DNA of 5,629 bases from contig JAGAEK010000104.1 in NCBI GenBank assembly GCA_017828835.1, forward strand, positions 1 through 5,629, written 5' to 3'. Both the position numbers and the translations under genes were made by a program. The notes under the pieces were generated by a model that had not been told where the DNA came from, made no database searches, and worked only from the letters and a program-made list of their open reading frames with translations. The stretch is from Oscillospiraceae bacterium. Its GTDB lineage: Bacteria > Bacillota > Clostridia > Oscillospirales > Ruminococcaceae. Positions 5,462 to 5,629 of the stretch are shown piece after piece (within the stretch, counting starts at the first letter, position 1; every line of letters starts with the position of its first letter).

Positions 5462-5520
5462 ATAATATTGATTTTTCAGCACAAATATGTACAAATCAAT
5501 CAAAATTATTGTACTTTTGT
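5462..5520 (+). terminator. Possible weak terminator or inverted-repeat region after the operon
   Basis: ATTGATTT (5467-5474) and AAATCAAT (5493-5500) are perfect 8-base arms, with outer ATAAT/ATTAT arms (5462-5466, 5505-5509). An alternative small stem GTACAA/TTGTAC (5489-5494, 5509-5514) is followed by TTTTGT. No G+C-rich hairpin is present, so termination here is uncertain, but no better candidate follows the last gene. Confidence 0.3.
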
Positions 5521-5539
5521 CTCAAAAATTGTAATCCTC

Positions 5540-5573
5540 TTTACATTCAAAAAAGGATATGCGATAGTATATA
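5540..5573 (+). promoter_or_regulatory. Possible promoter for the gene at the right edge
   Basis: TTTACA (5540-5545) and TAGTAT (5565-5570) are 19 bases apart. TATATA (5568-5573) is an alternative -10, pairing with TTCAAA (5546-5551) at 16 bases. Neither is close to consensus, but the position suits a start around 5577-5582, some 40 bases before the ATG at 5621. Confidence 0.3.
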
Positions 5574-5620
5574 CAGAGATTTTTTAATCTTGAAAATTTT
5601 TAGAAAGAGGAGATTTTTGT

Positions 5621-5629
5621 ATGAAGAAA
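5621..5629 (+). CDS. Start of a further gene, cut by the window edge
   Basis: ATGAAGAAA (Met-Lys-Lys) is preceded by a strong ribosome site, AGAGGAGA, seven bases upstream. Only three codons are visible, so no product can be named. A Met-Lys-Lys start is common in exported proteins but is not diagnostic. Confidence 0.45.

Overview
The window looks like chromosomal DNA from a low-to-moderate GC member of the Bacillota, most likely class Clostridia. This rests on the strong AAAGGAG-type ribosome binding sites, SigA-like promoters with A+T-rich spacers, the Clostridia-style EcfT sequence and the protein families present. There is no rRNA, tRNA, insertion sequence, phage gene or CRISPR array. The species cannot be named from the sequence.

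Left part (1-1143) is read on the minus strand. A promoter at 682-710 drives a cobalamin-type riboswitch (about 458-650). It is followed by a terminator/antiterminator region (353-464) and the start of an ECF-transporter T-component gene (328 down to the window edge). Free cobalamin would be expected to shut off this vitamin-uptake operon. Behind that promoter, also on the minus strand, lies a 94-residue protein of unknown role (1025-741) with its own promoter (1115-1143).

The centre (about 1144-1325) is a divergent control region. It has an A+T-rich interrupted palindrome beside the minus-strand promoter and a good extended -10 promoter (1252-1281) facing right.

Right part (1326-5451) is a tight plus-strand gene cluster: an SPFH protein with three zinc ribbons, a double zinc-ribbon protein with one C-terminal membrane segment, a secreted or membrane-anchored TPM-domain protein, a 186-residue protein of unknown function, and an 83-residue protein with two membrane segments. 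The first three correspond by domain content to YdjI, YdjG and YdjH of Bacillus subtilis. There they are encoded with pspA, and the SPFH protein ties the phage-shock protein PspA to the membrane. Here the order differs and no PspA is seen. The two extra genes are candidate new parts of this membrane-associated complex. After a 169-base A+T-rich gap, the window ends three codons into another gene.

The most interesting items are the SPFH/zinc-ribbon/TPM cluster with its two uncharacterised partners, and the mutually exclusive RNA pairings downstream of the riboswitch.
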